Source of the DNA: Xenophilus sp. Marseille-Q4582
GTDB lineage: Bacteria; Pseudomonadota; Gammaproteobacteria; Burkholderiales; Burkholderiaceae_C
Direction of reading: 5' to 3'
NCBI RefSeq assembly: GCF_916700565.1
Contig: NZ_CAKAKO010000006.1
Location: forward strand, 310,001 to 374,000
DNA: 64,000 nt
Shown here: positions 1-10,099 of the stretch, in pieces
Numbering within the stretch: position 1 is the first letter of the stretch
Layout of the letters: every line of letters starts with the position of its first letter
The notes under the pieces: model-generated
Databases searched by the model: none
What the model was told of the DNA's origin: nothing
Seen by the model: the letters and a program-made list of their open reading frames with translations, nothing else
Made by a program: the position numbers and the translations under genes

Positions 1-2
1 CG

Positions 3-54
3 AAAAAGGGCGGGGGCGGGAACGCGTCCCGGACGCGTCCACACCTCCCGCCCC
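3..54 (-). terminator. Terminator after tsf
   Basis: Read leftward, GGGGCGGGA (complement of 46-54) pairs with TCCCGCCCC (complement of 13-21) around an inner GACGCGTC hairpin. A short GC run and five U residues follow (complement of 3-7). It lies just past the tsf stop codon and fits a Rho-independent terminator of the rpsB-tsf unit. Confidence 0.6.
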
Positions 55-63
55 TGGCGGCGA

Positions 64-987
64 TCAGGCCGCGGCCTTGGCGGCAGCCACCTGTGCAGCC
101 ACTTCGGCAGCGAAGTCGTCGGCCTTCTTCTCGATGCCTTCGCCCACCACGTACAGGGTGAAGCTCTTCACCGTCGTGCCCTTTTCCTTGAGCATCTGCT
201 CCACGGTCTGCTTGTCGTTCTTCACGAAGGCCTGGTTGAACAGCGAAACTTCCTTGAGGAACTTCTGCACGCCGCCTTCGATGCGCTTGGCGACGATGTC
301 GGCAGGCTGGGCCGGCTTGCCGGCCGCTTCGGCGGCCTTGCGGTCTTCCTCGGCCTTGCCGGCGGCCACGGCGCGTTCCTTCTCGATCAGCTCGGCCGGC
401 ACGTCCGCCGCCGTGAGCGCCGCGGGCTTCATGGCGGCCACGTGCATGGCCACGTCCTTGGCGGCCACGTCGTCGCCCTCGAACTCGACGATCACGCCGA
501 TGCGCGTGCCGTGCAGGTACGAAGCCAGCTTGGCGCCGCCGTCGAAGCGCTTGAAGCGGCGGAAGCTCATGTTCTCGCCGATCTTGCCGATCAGGCCCTT
601 GCGCACGTCTTCCAGCGTGGGGCCGAAGCCGTCCTGGTTGTAGGGCAGCGCGCCCAGCGCGGCCAGATCGGCCGGATTGTTCTTGGCGATCAGTTCGGCC
701 GCGGCCTGGGCCAGGGCGATGAACGAATCGTTCTTGCTGACGAAGTCGGTTTCGCTGTTGACTTCGATGATCGCGCCGGTGTTGCCTTCGATGAAGGCAG
801 CCACCACACCTTCAGCCGTGATGCGGGCGGCGGCCTTGCCGGCCTTGTTGCCCAGCTTGACGCGCAGCAGTTCCTCGGCCTTTTCCAGGTCGCCGCCGGC
901 CTCGGTCAGGGCCTTCTTGCACTCCATCATCGGGGCGTCGGTCTTGGCGCGCAGCTCGGCGACCATCTTTGCGGTGATTTCAGCCAT
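64..987 (-). CDS. tsf: Translation elongation factor Ts
   Basis: EF-Ts, 307 residues, the guanine-nucleotide exchange factor that recycles EF-Tu from the GDP to the GTP form in the cytoplasm. The N-terminal UBA-like segment is clear ([18 protein letters not shown]), followed by the conserved core with [10 protein letters not shown] near residue 78. The length is normal for the family. It lies 82 bases downstream of rpsB on the same strand, the usual order, with a hairpin terminator or attenuator between them. The ATG at 987 gives the canonical MAEITAKMV start. Confidence 0.98.
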   Translation of the reverse strand: MAEITAKMVAELRAKTDAPMMECKKALTEAGGDLEKAEELLRVKLGNKAGKAAARITAEGVVAAFIEGNTGAIIEVNSETDFVSKNDSFIALAQAAAELIAKNNPADLAALGALPYNQDGFGPTLEDVRKGLIGKIGENMSFRRFKRFDGGAKLASYLHGTRIGVIVEFEGDDVAAKDVAMHVAAMKPAALTAADVPAELIEKERAVAAGKAEEDRKAAEAAGKPAQPADIVAKRIEGGVQKFLKEVSLFNQAFVKNDKQTVEQMLKEKGTTVKSFTLYVVGEGIEKKADDFAAEVAAQVAAAKAAA

Positions 988-1019
988 TTGAATACTCCGT
1001 CTGTCTTCAGAATTTGGTT

Positions 1020-1043
1020 AAAAAAAAGGGGCAACGAAGCCCC
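1020..1043 (-). terminator. rpsB-tsf intergenic terminator/attenuator
   Basis: On the leftward strand GGGGC-TTCGTT-GCCCC is followed by eight U residues (complement of 1020-1027). It sits between the rpsB stop and the tsf start. It is probably a partial terminator that lowers tsf expression relative to rpsB. Confidence 0.75.
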
Positions 1044-1069
1044 TTCTTCAGGCGTGCGTCCGGCCGCAA

Positions 1070-1825
1070 TCAGGCCGAAGCGCCCTCTTCGACTTCCACG
1101 AACTCGTCGTCGCCGCCTTCGGACACGGCCTTGACCACGTCGTTCACGGCGTTGGCACGGCCTTCGAGGATCGCATCAGCGATGCCGCGCGCATACAGCG
1201 CCACAGCCTTGGACGAGTCGTCGTTGCCGGGGATCACGTAGTCGATGCCTTCGGGCGAGTGGTTGGAGTCCACCACGCCGATCAGCGGAATGCCCAGCTT
1301 CTTGGCTTCGGACACGGCGATCTTGTGGAAGCCCACGTCGATCACGAAGATCGCGTCGGGCAGCGCGCCCATGTCCTGGATGCCGCCGATGTCCTTCTCG
1401 AGCTTCTCGATCTCGCGCGTGAAGGTCAGCTGTTCCTTCTTGGACAGGCCTTCCAGGCCAGCTTCCTGCTGCGCCTTCATGTCCTTCAGGCGCTTGATGG
1501 AGGTCTTGACGGTCTTGAAGTTGGTCAGCATGCCGCCGAGCCAGCGGGTCTCGACGTAGGGCATGCCGGCACGGCGGGCCTCGTCGGCCACCAGTTCACG
1601 CGCCTGGCGCTTGGTGCCCACGAACAGGATGGTGCCGCGGTTGGCCGCCAGCTGCTTGGCGTACTTCTGCGCTTCCTGGAACAGCGGCAGCGACTTTTCC
1701 AGGTTGATGATGTGGATCTTGTTGCGATGGCCGAAGATGTACGGGGCCATCTTGGGGTTCCAGAAGCGGGTCTGGTGACCGAAGTGGACACCGGCTTCCA
1801 GCATTTCGCGCATGGTGGTCGACAT
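1070..1825 (-). CDS. rpsB: 30S ribosomal protein S2
   Basis: Ribosomal protein S2, 251 residues, needed for S1 binding and translation initiation on the 30S subunit. The start [20 protein letters not shown] is the S2 signature, and later segments ([38 protein letters not shown]) are conserved. The frame stays open upstream to 1975, but ATG at 1825 has a good SD (GGAG, 8 nt upstream) and matches the family start. The 3' end is acid-rich. An extended -10 promoter lies about 175 bases upstream, leaving a long leader that could hold an autoregulatory structure. Confidence 0.98.
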   Translation of the reverse strand: MSTTMREMLEAGVHFGHQTRFWNPKMAPYIFGHRNKIHIINLEKSLPLFQEAQKYAKQLAANRGTILFVGTKRQARELVADEARRAGMPYVETRWLGGMLTNFKTVKTSIKRLKDMKAQQEAGLEGLSKKEQLTFTREIEKLEKDIGGIQDMGALPDAIFVIDVGFHKIAVSEAKKLGIPLIGVVDSNHSPEGIDYVIPGNDDSSKAVALYARGIADAILEGRANAVNDVVKAVSEGGDDEFVEVEEGASA

Positions 1826-1996
1826 TGAATTTCTCCAAAGGTTGGGTCTTGAAGCCCGCCCGTTTTCGTGGCGGCATCCGGCCGGGGCCGGATGGCAACG
1901 AACACCTTGAGGGGGCGGGTTCGCGGATGGATTCCGCCGCGGCGCATGGCTTGCATCGTCAAAAATGCAGCGCACGGCGCTCGGCGAAACCCGCGG

Positions 1997-2005
1997 AGTA
2001 TAGCA
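1997..2005 (-). promoter_or_regulatory. Extended -10 promoter candidate for rpsB
   Basis: Read leftward the bases are TGCTATACT, an extended -10 (TGn + TATACT). There is no clear -35, which such promoters can lack. It points toward rpsB with a leader of about 170 nt. Divergent from it lies the amidase gene, which starts at 2081. Confidence 0.45.
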
Positions 2006-2080
2006 TCCGGGGCTGGGCCGGCCGCCCCGCGCCCTTCCCTCCTTTTCCGTCTTCGCTTTCCACCTTCACATTCGCGCACC

Positions 2081-3421
2081 GTGTCCCCCCTCGATCTTCA
2101 TGCCACCCGCGAGGCCCTGCGGGCCGGCCGCACCGATGCGGTGCAATGCCTGGACGCCGCCATCGCCAGCGCCCAGTCGCCCGCCAATGCCCACACCTTC
2201 GTGCGCACCTGTTTCGACAGTGCCCGGCGCGAGGCCTTCGCCGCGCGGCCGGGCCAGCCGCTGGCCGGCCTCGCGTTCTCGGTCAAGGACCTGTTCGACG
2301 TGCAGGGCCAGCCGACGCCGGCGGGCTCCCAGGTGCTGGCCCACGCGGCGCCGGCCGAGCGCGACGCCGTCGCCGTCGCCCGGCTGCGCGCCGCCGGCGG
2401 CGTGCTCATCGGCCGCACGAACATGACCGAGTTCGCGTTCTCGGGGGTGGGCGTGAACCCGCACCACGGCACGCCCGCCAACGCCGCCGATGCGCAGACG
2501 GTGCGCGTGCCCGGCGGCTCCTCGTCCGGCGCGGGCATTTCGGTCGCCACGGGCGCGGCCTTCGTCGGCCTGGGCTCGGACACGGGCGGCTCCATCCGCA
2601 TCCCGGCCGCGCTCAACGGCATCGTGGGCTTCAAGAGCACGGCCCGCCTGGTGCCCACCGACGGCGCCCTGCCCTTGTCGACCACGCTCGACACCGCCTG
2701 CGCGATGACGCGCTCGGTGCGCGACGCGATCCTGGTGCACGAGATCCTGGCCGATCGCCGCGTGCGGCGCGAAGGCCCGGCGCTGGCTGCGCTGCGCCTG
2801 GCCGTGGTGCAGCCGCTCTTCCTGGACGAAGCGGACGCGACCGTGCGCGGGGCCTTCGAGCGCACGCTGGCGCGGCTGCGTGCGCACGGCGCGCGCATCG
2901 ACACGATCGAGTTGCCGCCGCTGGCCGAGCTGCCCGGCCTCAATGCGACCGGCGGCTTCTCGGCCGCCGAAAGCTACGCCTGGCACCGCCTGCTGCTCGA
3001 GCGCAGCGGCGCCGGCTACGACCCCCGCGTGGCGCAGCGCATCCTCAAGGGCGCGACCATGAAGACCTGGGAATACCTGGACCTGGTGCGCGCGCGGGCG
3101 GCCTGGATCGCGCGCATGACGCAGGCCCTGGCGCCCTACGACGCCGTGCTGTCGCCCACCGTGCCCATCACCGCGCCTGCGCTGGCCGGCGTGGCTCCGG
3201 GCGAGGAACGCGACGCCGAGTTCTTCCGCATCAACGCGCTGCTGCTGCGCAATCCGTCCGTGGTCAACATGCTGGACGGCTGCGCGATCTCCCTTCCCTG
3301 CCATGTCGCCGGCGAGCTGCCGGTGGGCCTGATGATTTGGCACGCCGCTCTGCATGATGAGGCGGTGCTGCGCATCGCGCTGCAGGTCGAAGCGCTGCTG
3401 GCCGGGCCGCAAGGCGCCTGA
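2081..3421 (+). CDS. Amidase-signature family hydrolase
   Basis: Amidase of the AS family (AtzF/GatA-like fold), 446 residues, hydrolysing an unknown amide. The Ser-cisSer-Lys triad is visible: Lys in FSVKDLFDV (about residue 68), the Gly/Ser-rich PGGSSSGAGISVATG (about 145) and GSDTGGSIRIPAALNGIVG (about 166). The frame is open back to 1868, but GTG at 2081 gives a start just before the conserved ATREAL-type helix and avoids a long low-complexity extension. No GatB or GatC neighbour exists, so it is not a tRNA amidotransferase subunit here. Next downstream is an amino-acid dehydrogenase. Confidence 0.88.
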   Translation: MSPLDLHATREALRAGRTDAVQCLDAAIASAQSPANAHTFVRTCFDSARREAFAARPGQPLAGLAFSVKDLFDVQGQPTPAGSQVLAHAAPAERDAVAVARLRAAGGVLIGRTNMTEFAFSGVGVNPHHGTPANAADAQTVRVPGGSSSGAGISVATGAAFVGLGSDTGGSIRIPAALNGIVGFKSTARLVPTDGALPLSTTLDTACAMTRSVRDAILVHEILADRRVRREGPALAALRLAVVQPLFLDEADATVRGAFERTLARLRAHGARIDTIELPPLAELPGLNATGGFSAAESYAWHRLLLERSGAGYDPRVAQRILKGATMKTWEYLDLVRARAAWIARMTQALAPYDAVLSPTVPITAPALAGVAPGEERDAEFFRINALLLRNPSVVNMLDGCAISLPCHVAGELPVGLMIWHAALHDEAVLRIALQVEALLAGPQGA

Positions 3422-3543
3422 GTCCCCGGCCGGCGCCGGCCGGGCCGCCGCCTCGACTATGCTCGCCGTCCCGGCACGCATGGGCGTGCCTTTGAGCGCC
3501 CCGTCCTGCCGCAGCACGGCGCTGCGCTGCTTTCCCCACCATC

Positions 3544-4800
3544 ATGAAGATCGCCATCGTGGGCGCCGGCATCGTCGGTGTCACCACCGCCTGGGAACTG
3601 GCCTGCGACGGCCACGAGGTCCAGGTCTTCGACCGCCGCAGCGCCGCGGCCGAAGCCTCCAGCTTTGCCAATGCCGGCGTGGTCGCGCCCGGCTACGTCA
3701 CGCCCTGGGCCGCTCCGGGCATGCAGCGCAAGGTGCTGCAGTCGCTGCTGTCCGGTCATGGCGCGATCAAGCTGCGCTGGCCGCTTGCGGGCCAGCACCT
3801 GCGCTGGATCCAGCAGTGGCGGCGCGCCTGCAGGCTGGAGAACTACCTGGCCAACCGCGCGCGCCTGCAGCGCCTGGCCTTCTACAGCCGGTCGCGCCTG
3901 CACGACATCGTGGCGCAGCGCGAGCTGGCCTACGAGCGCAGCGACGGCTACCTGGTGCTGCTGCGCGACAGGCGCGAGCAGAAGCTGGTGCGCCCGGGGC
4001 TGGACGTGCTGCGCGAAGCGGGCGCGGTCTTCCGCGAGATCGACGCCGACGAGGCCCGCCGGCTGGAGCCCGCCCTGTCCACGCACACCTCCCTGCTCGG
4101 CGCCATCCACCTGCCCGAGGACGAGGTGGGCAACTGCCGCCAGTTCGCGCTGCTGCTCAAGCGCGAAGCCGAGGCGCTGGGGGTGCAATTCTTCTTCGAT
4201 TCGCACATCGCGCCGCTGAGCCCGGCCGAGCCGCGCTCGCTGCGCCTGGCGGCCGGCTCCGACGCCGTGCCCTACGACGCCGTGATCGTCTGCGCGGGCG
4301 TGGAATCGCCGGCGCTGCTGCGCCCGTTGGGCCTGCAGCTGCCCGTGGTGCCGGTCTACGGCTATTCCATCACCGCCACCATCCGCGAGCCGCTCAATGC
4401 GCCGCGCAGCGCCATCATGGACGAGCGCTTCAAGGTCGCCATCTCGCGCCTGGGCCTGCGGGTGCGCGTGGCCGGCAGCGCGGAACTGGGCGGTGACGCC
4501 GCCACCCAGCATCCGGCCGCGGTCCAGACGCTCTACAAGGTGCTGCACGACTGGTTCCCAGGCGCCGCGCAGCTCGATTCGGGCGTGCAGCACTGGAAAG
4601 GCGCGCGCCCCATGCTGCCCGACGGCCCGCCGCTGATCGGCGCGAGCGGCGTGCCCGGCGTGTGGCTGAACCTGGGCCATGGCTCCAGCGGCTGGGCGCT
4701 GTCCTGCGGCAGCGCGCGCGTGCTGGCCGACCTGGTGGCCGGCCGCGCGCCGGAGATCGATCTCGAAGGACTGGGCCTGGAGCGCTTCCAAGGGCGCTGA
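3544..4800 (+). CDS. FAD-dependent D-amino acid dehydrogenase (DadA-like)
   Basis: Flavoprotein of the DadA/DAO family, 418 residues. It would oxidise D-amino acids to 2-oxo acids and pass electrons to the respiratory chain at the inner membrane. The N-terminal Rossmann motif GAGIVGVTTAWEL binds FAD and is followed by the acidic strand end (VFDRR). The C-terminal NLGHGSSGWALSCGSARVLADLV is the closing FAD-binding segment typical of DadA. It lies 122 bases after the amidase and 28 bases before the nnr gene, so the three may be cotranscribed. Substrate preference cannot be read from sequence. Confidence 0.85.
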   Translation: MKIAIVGAGIVGVTTAWELACDGHEVQVFDRRSAAAEASSFANAGVVAPGYVTPWAAPGMQRKVLQSLLSGHGAIKLRWPLAGQHLRWIQQWRRACRLENYLANRARLQRLAFYSRSRLHDIVAQRELAYERSDGYLVLLRDRREQKLVRPGLDVLREAGAVFREIDADEARRLEPALSTHTSLLGAIHLPEDEVGNCRQFALLLKREAEALGVQFFFDSHIAPLSPAEPRSLRLAAGSDAVPYDAVIVCAGVESPALLRPLGLQLPVVPVYGYSITATIREPLNAPRSAIMDERFKVAISRLGLRVRVAGSAELGGDAATQHPAAVQTLYKVLHDWFPGAAQLDSGVQHWKGARPMLPDGPPLIGASGVPGVWLNLGHGSSGWALSCGSARVLADLVAGRAPEIDLEGLGLERFQGR

Positions 4801-4828
4801 GGCCCCAGCTGCGCCGCACAATGCGGCC

Positions 4829-6298
4829 ATGCAACGCATCACCGCCCACACGGCCGCCCCGCTGCTCGGCACGGCCGCCACGCGCCAGCTGGAAGCCCAG
4901 GCCGCCGCTGCCCTGCCGCCGCACACGCTGATGCGGCGCGCCGGACTGGCCGTGGCGCGCCTGGCGATGGCCCTGGCGCCGCATGCGCGCACGGTGTGGG
5001 TGGCGTGCGGCCCGGGCAACAACGGCGGCGACGGTTTCGAGGCGGCCCTGCAGCTGCTGCGGCGCGGCTTCGCGCCCCTCGTCAGTTGGCGCGGCGACGC
5101 CGCGCGGCTGCCGCAGGATGCGCGCGCCTCCCTTGAGCGTGCGCAATCGGCGGGGGTGGTTTTCAGCGACACGCCGCCGGCCCGGTGGGACTTGGCCATC
5201 GACGCGCTGCTCGGGCTGGGCGGGCGCCGCGCGCCGCAGGGGCACCTGGCCGACTGGCTGCAGCGCATGCATGCAGCCGACGCGCCCGTGCTGGCGGTCG
5301 ACCTGCCCAGCGGGCTGGACGCCGACACCGGCGGCAGCCGGGCCCCCGCCCTGCCCCAGGCGGCGCAGCGCCACTGCCTGAGCCTGCTGAGCCTCAAGCC
5401 GGGCCAGTTCACGCACCAGGGCCGCGACCGCTGCGGCGCCCTCTGGTTCGACGACCTGGGCGCCGGCCGCGAGGCCGCGCTTGCGCTGGCCGACGCCCGG
5501 CTGGCCGGCGCGCCCGCCGTCCGCCCCCGCATGCATGGCTCGCACAAGGGCAGCTATGGCGACGTGGCCGTGATCGGCGGCGCGCCCGGCATGGCCGGAG
5601 CGGCCTTGCTGGCCGCCATGGCCGCACTGCACGCGGGCGCCGGGCGCGTGTTCATCGGCGCGCTCGATGCGGCTGCGCCAGCGTTGGACCCCGTCCTGCC
5701 CGAGCTGATGTTCCGCAGCGCCGACGCGCTGCCGCTGCCCGGGCAGACGGTCGTGTGCGGCTGCGGGGGCGGCACGGCGGTCGCCGGGCACCTGCCCCGG
5801 CTGCTGCAGCACGCGGGCCCCCTGGTGCTCGACGCCGACGCGCTGAACGCGCTGGCGGCCGAGCCGGCGCTTCAGGCCGCCTTGCACCAGCGCCAAGCGC
5901 CCACCGTGCTCACCCCGCACCCGCTGGAAGCGGCCCGGCTGCTGGGCAGTGACACGCCTCAGGTGCAGGCCGATCGTCTGCAGGCCGCGCGCACGCTGGC
6001 CCGGCAGTTCGAGAGCGCGGTCGTCCTCAAGGGCTCCGGCAGCGTGATCGCGGCCCCCGACGGCCTGCCCGTGCTCAACCCCACGGGCAACGCGCGCCTG
6101 GCCAGCGCCGGCACCGGCGACGTGCTGGCCGGCTTCATCGGCGCCCTGCTGGCCCAAGGGCGGGATGCGCAGGACGCCGCCTGCGAGGCCGCATGGCGCC
6201 ACGGCGCGCTGGCCGACCATTGGCCCGCCGGCACGGCGCTCACCGCCTCGGCGCTGGCGCAACGCTGGCCGGGCTCCGAGGTCGCTGCGCCGGCCTGA
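4829..6298 (+). CDS. nnr: Bifunctional NAD(P)HX epimerase / ADP-dependent dehydratase
   Basis: Metabolite-repair enzyme, 489 residues, that rescues hydrated NADH/NADPH. The N-terminal YjeF_N epimerase domain (about 1-210) carries ACGPGNNGGDGFEAAL. The C-terminal YjeF/ribokinase-like dehydratase domain (about 225-489) carries TVLTPHPLEAARLLG and GTGDVLAGFIGALL. ATG at 4829 gives a start before the ATRQLEAQA helix; upstream codons in this frame overlap the previous gene. It stands 71 bases from the convergent SDR gene, with a GCGGGCC/GGCCCGC inverted repeat in the gap. Confidence 0.93.
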   Translation: MQRITAHTAAPLLGTAATRQLEAQAAAALPPHTLMRRAGLAVARLAMALAPHARTVWVACGPGNNGGDGFEAALQLLRRGFAPLVSWRGDAARLPQDARASLERAQSAGVVFSDTPPARWDLAIDALLGLGGRRAPQGHLADWLQRMHAADAPVLAVDLPSGLDADTGGSRAPALPQAAQRHCLSLLSLKPGQFTHQGRDRCGALWFDDLGAGREAALALADARLAGAPAVRPRMHGSHKGSYGDVAVIGGAPGMAGAALLAAMAALHAGAGRVFIGALDAAAPALDPVLPELMFRSADALPLPGQTVVCGCGGGTAVAGHLPRLLQHAGPLVLDADALNALAAEPALQAALHQRQAPTVLTPHPLEAARLLGSDTPQVQADRLQAARTLARQFESAVVLKGSGSVIAAPDGLPVLNPTGNARLASAGTGDVLAGFIGALLAQGRDAQDAACEAAWRHGALADHWPAGTALTASALAQRWPGSEVAAPA

Positions 6299-6369
6299 AA
6301 GGCAGAGCGGGCCTGCAAGGCGCCGATGGCCCGGCCCGCCGGGGCATGACTGCAGCGCCCGGCGCGCGC

Positions 6370-7128
6370 TCAGCCACGCCCCACGAAGGGCATCTTGGTC
6401 GCCATCACCGTGTGGAAGAGCACGTTGGCTTCCAGCGGCAGGTTGGCCATGTAGAGCACCGACTGGCCCACGATCTTCACGTCCATCATGGGCTCGATGG
6501 CGATCTCGCCGTTGGCCTGCGGCACCCCCTTGGCCATGCGCGCAGCCAGCTCGGTCATCGCGTTGCCCACGTCGATCTGGCCCACCGCGATGTCCCACTT
6601 GCGGCCATCGAGCGATGCGGTCTTGGTCAGCCCCGCCACGGCATGCTTGGTGGCCGTGTAGGCCTCGGAATTGGGGCGCGGCGTGGTGGCCGAGATCGAG
6701 CCATTGTTGATGATGCGCCCGCCGCGCGGCGACTGCTCCTTCATGGTGCGGAAGGCCTGCTGCAGGCAATAGAACATGCCGTTGAGGTTGATGTCGACCA
6801 CGCCTTTCCACTGCTCGGCCGTCCAGTCCTCGAAAGGCCCGGGCGGGTTGCTCACGCCGGCATTGTTGAACAGCAGGTCGACGCGGCCACAGCGCTCCAC
6901 CACGGCGGTGAACAGCGCCTGCACCGAAGGCTGGTGGGCCACGTCGGTGGGCACCGCGAAGGCGCGCGCACCGGCGCCCGATTCGTCGGCCACCGCCTCC
7001 AGCGGCTCGGGCCGGCGACCCGCCAGGGCCACGGTCCAGCCGTCGTCCAGCAAAGCCAGCGCCGCGGCGCGGCCGATGCCCGTGCCCGCGCCGGTGACGA
7101 TGGCCACGCGGGAAGTCTTCTCACTCAT
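6370..7128 (-). CDS. SDR family NAD(P)-dependent oxidoreductase
   Basis: Classical short-chain dehydrogenase/reductase, 252 residues. Cofactor motif TGAGTGIG lies near residue 12, NNAG near 90, catalytic Ser in NNGSISATT and the Tyr-xxx-Lys pair in EAYTATKHA. The residue after strand beta-2 is Arg-Arg (AGRRPEP), which favours NADP over NAD. The substrate is not readable. It lies 35 bases upstream of rnr start-to-stop on the same strand order (rnr then SDR) and may be read from the rnr transcript. Confidence 0.88.
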   Translation of the reverse strand: MSEKTSRVAIVTGAGTGIGRAAALALLDDGWTVALAGRRPEPLEAVADESGAGARAFAVPTDVAHQPSVQALFTAVVERCGRVDLLFNNAGVSNPPGPFEDWTAEQWKGVVDINLNGMFYCLQQAFRTMKEQSPRGGRIINNGSISATTPRPNSEAYTATKHAVAGLTKTASLDGRKWDIAVGQIDVGNAMTELAARMAKGVPQANGEIAIEPMMDVKIVGQSVLYMANLPLEANVLFHTVMATKMPFVGRG

Positions 7129-7163
7129 GCCGATCTCCTGCTTGCTTGTTGCGCACCGCCCGC

Positions 7164-9464
7164 TCAGGCGCGCGGACCCTTGCGCTTGTTCTTGACCTTG
7201 CCGGCGGCCGACTTGACCGCGGCTTTCAGTGCCTGCACGGGCGACACCGCGCGGCCGCCGGCCGCGTCGCGTCCGTCGCGACCCTCGCGGCCGTCCCGCG
7301 CCTTGCTGCGCGACTGCCGCTTCTTGTCCGAGGCCTTGGCCGGCACACCGGAAGGCGGCGCGACGCCCTTGTCGCGCAGCGCGCGCGCGGCCAGCTCCTC
7401 GCCATCGCGCACCAGCCGGAAATCGATCTTGCGCCCGTCCAGGTCGACGCGGCTGACCTGCACCCGCACGCGCGTGCCGATGGCATAGCGGATGCCGGTG
7501 CGCTCGCCGCGCAGTTCCTGCCGCGCCTCATCGAACTTGAAGTATTCGCCGCCGAGCTCGGTGATGTGCACCAGGCCCTCGACGTACATGGCGTCCAGTG
7601 TGACGAAGATGCCGAAGGTGGTCGCGGCCGTGACCACGCCGCCGTACTCCTCGCCCAGGTGCTCGCGCATGTACTTGCACTTGAGCCAGGCCTCCACGTC
7701 GCGGCTGGCCTCGTCGGCGCGGCGCTCGTTGGCGCTGCAGTGCAGGCCCGCGGCTTCCCAGCCCTGGATGTCCTTGGGCGTGTCGCCCGCCGGCTTGGCC
7801 AGGCGCGCCGTGGGCGCCTTCACGCGCGCGGCCAGGCGCTTGGCCAGCTTGGCATGCGCCTCGCCCGGCGTGGGCAGCAGCGGCAGCTGGTAGCGCGTCT
7901 TGCTCAGGATGGCCTTGATCACGCGGTGCACGAGCAGATCCGGGTAGCGCCGGATCGGGCTCGTGAAGTGCGTGTAGGCCTCGTACGCCAGCCCGAAGTG
8001 TCCGCTGTTGATGGGCGTGTAGATGGCCTGCTGCATGGAGCGCAGCAGCATGGTGTGGATCTGCTGCGCGTCGGGCCGCTCCTTGGTCGCTTCGGCGATG
8101 GCCTGGAACTCGGAGGGGCGCGGCTCGTCGCTGATGGACATGCCCACACCCATGGCGCGCAGGTAGTTGCGCAGGATCTCCTTCTTCTCGGGCGTCGGGC
8201 CTTCGTGCACGCGGAACAGGCCCGGGTGCTTGCCCTGCGCGATGAAGTCGGCGCTGCACACGTTGGCCGCGAGCATGGCCTCCTCGATCAGCCGGTGCGC
8301 CTCGGTGCGCACGCGCGGCACGATCTTCTCGATGCGGCCGGCCTCGTCGCAGACGATCTGCGTCTCGGTGGTCTCGAAGTCCACCGCGCCGCGCTTGCCG
8401 CGCTGCTTGAGCAGCGCGCGGTACACGTCCGCGAGGTTCAGCAAGTCCTGCACGCGCTCCTTGCGCTTGGCGGCCTCGGGGCCGCGCGTGTTGGCCAGGA
8501 TGGCCGCGACCTCCGTATAGGTGAAGCGCGCATGGCTCCACATCACGGCCGGGTAGAACTGGTAGGCCTCGATCTCGCCCTCGGCATTGACCACCATGTC
8601 GCAGACCATGCACAGGCGGTCCACCTCGGGGTTCAGCGAGCACAGGCCATTCGACAGCTTCTCCGGCAGCATGGGAATGACACGGCGCGGGAAGTACACG
8701 CTGGTCGCGCGGTCGTACGCATCGATGTCGATGGGCGAACCCGTCTTCACGTAGGCGCTGACGTCCGCGATCGCCACCAGCAGGCGCCAGCCATTCCTGG
8801 CCGACTTGCCGCGGCCGATCTTCATCGGCTCGCAGTACACCGCATCGTCGAAGTCACGCGCGTCCTCGCCGTCGATGGTGACCAGCGGCACGTCCGTGAG
8901 GTCCACGCGGTGGCGCTTGTCGGCGGCGCGCACCTTGTCGGGCAGCGCCCTCGCCTCGGCCAGGCAGGCTTCGGAGAATTCGTGGGGCACGCCGTACTTG
9001 CGCACCGCGATCTCGATCTCCATGCCCGGGTCGTCGATCTCGCCCAGCACCTCGGTCACGCGCCCCACCGGCTGGCCGAAGAGCGCCGGCGGCTCGGTCA
9101 GCTGCACCACCACGACTTGGCCGGTCTTGGCCGTGCCGGTCGCCCCCTTGGGGATGAGCACGTCCTGCCCGTAGCGCTTGTCCTCGGGCGCCACCAGCCA
9201 GATGCCGCCTTCATGCAGCAGGCGGCCGATCAGCGGCTGCTCGGGGCGCTCCACGATTTCGACCACGCGCCCCTCGGGACGGCCGCGCCGGTCCGTGCGC
9301 ACCACGCGCGCCTTCACGCGGTCCTTGTGCAGGACGGCGCGCATCTCATTGGGGGGGAGGTAGACATCGGCCTCGCCATCGTCACGCTGCACGAAACCGT
9401 GGCCGTCACGATGACCCAGGACCGTTCCTTCGAATTCTTCCAGCAGACTGCCGGAGGGGGCCAA
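7164..9464 (-). CDS. rnr: Ribonuclease R
   Basis: 3'-5' exoribonuclease of the RNB family, 766 residues. It degrades structured RNA and takes part in rRNA and tmRNA quality control. An N-terminal cold-shock/OB segment ([13 protein letters not shown]) is followed by the RNB core with the metal-binding [16 protein letters not shown] segment, then [30 protein letters not shown], and a C-terminal S1 domain plus basic tail ([12 protein letters not shown]). No ATG is available; the start is a TTG at 9464 with an AGAAGGTG about 13 nt upstream, so the exact start is uncertain. The winged-helix N-terminus of longer RNase R proteins appears absent. Confidence 0.93.
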   Translation of the reverse strand: MAPSGSLLEEFEGTVLGHRDGHGFVQRDDGEADVYLPPNEMRAVLHKDRVKARVVRTDRRGRPEGRVVEIVERPEQPLIGRLLHEGGIWLVAPEDKRYGQDVLIPKGATGTAKTGQVVVVQLTEPPALFGQPVGRVTEVLGEIDDPGMEIEIAVRKYGVPHEFSEACLAEARALPDKVRAADKRHRVDLTDVPLVTIDGEDARDFDDAVYCEPMKIGRGKSARNGWRLLVAIADVSAYVKTGSPIDIDAYDRATSVYFPRRVIPMLPEKLSNGLCSLNPEVDRLCMVCDMVVNAEGEIEAYQFYPAVMWSHARFTYTEVAAILANTRGPEAAKRKERVQDLLNLADVYRALLKQRGKRGAVDFETTETQIVCDEAGRIEKIVPRVRTEAHRLIEEAMLAANVCSADFIAQGKHPGLFRVHEGPTPEKKEILRNYLRAMGVGMSISDEPRPSEFQAIAEATKERPDAQQIHTMLLRSMQQAIYTPINSGHFGLAYEAYTHFTSPIRRYPDLLVHRVIKAILSKTRYQLPLLPTPGEAHAKLAKRLAARVKAPTARLAKPAGDTPKDIQGWEAAGLHCSANERRADEASRDVEAWLKCKYMREHLGEEYGGVVTAATTFGIFVTLDAMYVEGLVHITELGGEYFKFDEARQELRGERTGIRYAIGTRVRVQVSRVDLDGRKIDFRLVRDGEELAARALRDKGVAPPSGVPAKASDKKRQSRSKARDGREGRDGRDAAGGRAVSPVQALKAAVKSAAGKVKNKRKGPRA

Positions 9465-9469
9465 ACTTT

Positions 9470-9478
9470 TGATATGAT
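9470..9478 (+). promoter_or_regulatory. Extended -10 of the first tRNA-Leu gene
   Basis: TGATATGAT is an extended -10, followed by a leader containing CTGAAACACAGAA. The same pair of elements precedes the second tRNA-Leu at 9813-9821, which supports both. It lies back to back with the rnr start region. Confidence 0.45.
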
Positions 9479-9561
9479 CACCTTCTGTTCTGAAACACAG
9501 AACATAACTGAAAAACCAGGCGAATGAATCCTCAGGAGCAACGGTCTTTCAGTTGTGTGAG

Positions 9562-9646
<85 letters not shown>

Positions 9647-9658
9647 GACAAGACAAGA

Positions 9659-9685
9659 GCCACCGGCATGTGCGGTGGCTTTTTT
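9659..9685 (+). terminator. Terminator after first tRNA-Leu
   Basis: GCCACC-GGCATGTGC-GGTGGC followed by six T residues, 12 nt after the tRNA CCA end. A standard Rho-independent terminator. Confidence 0.85.
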
Positions 9686-9812
9686 AACGGCTCCAGCGCC
9701 GCGGCTTCGCGGCAAGGCGCATTCAGAACAGACGCGTGAGAACGCAAGCAGGGCCTGATCGGGGGCACATTGCTCAAGCCGCAAGGAAAATTTCTCAAAC
9801 TGATTTTTCTTG

Positions 9813-9821
9813 TGCTATGAT
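9813..9821 (+). promoter_or_regulatory. Extended -10 of the second tRNA-Leu gene
   Basis: TGCTATGAT, an extended -10, followed by CTGAAACACAGAA at about 9830. It matches the arrangement before the first tRNA-Leu, showing that promoter, leader and gene were duplicated together. Confidence 0.5.
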
Positions 9822-9872
9822 CTAAGGCTTGCTGAAACACAGAAGATGAGAAGCGAAGCTTCTTGACTTCAT

Positions 9873-9957
<85 letters not shown>

Positions 9958-9967
9958 AAAAGAGAAA

Positions 9968-9995
9968 GCCACTGACTTCGGTCAGTGGCTTTTTT
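9968..9995 (+). terminator. Terminator after second tRNA-Leu
   Basis: GCCACTGAC-TTCG-GTCAGTGGC followed by six T. The stable UUCG tetraloop and A-rich 5' flank mean it can also stop leftward transcription from rimO. Confidence 0.88.
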
Positions 9996-10099
9996 CTTGC
10001 CTGCTGTCTTTGCGCGCAGACCGCTGCGGGCGAAACCGGCGGCCTCGGCAACCAACCGCGACGGCCCGTCGGGCCGCCGTGAATCCCTTGCCTCTCGAA

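Noticed and set aside
1868-3357. Long frames overlapping the amidase and its antisense strand (483-517 codons).
   Set aside because: They are Arg/Ala/Pro-rich shadows of the amidase gene in GC-rich DNA, without domains; the amidase frame alone shows family motifs.
4430-6811. A 793-codon leftward frame opposite the nnr gene.
   Set aside because: Composition is Gly/Arg/Ala/His-rich with no motifs and it covers the coding strand of DadA-like and nnr genes; a GC-driven shadow.
7146-9527. A 793-codon rightward frame opposite rnr.
   Set aside because: His/Val/Leu/Ala-rich complement of RNase R; no start signal or family features.
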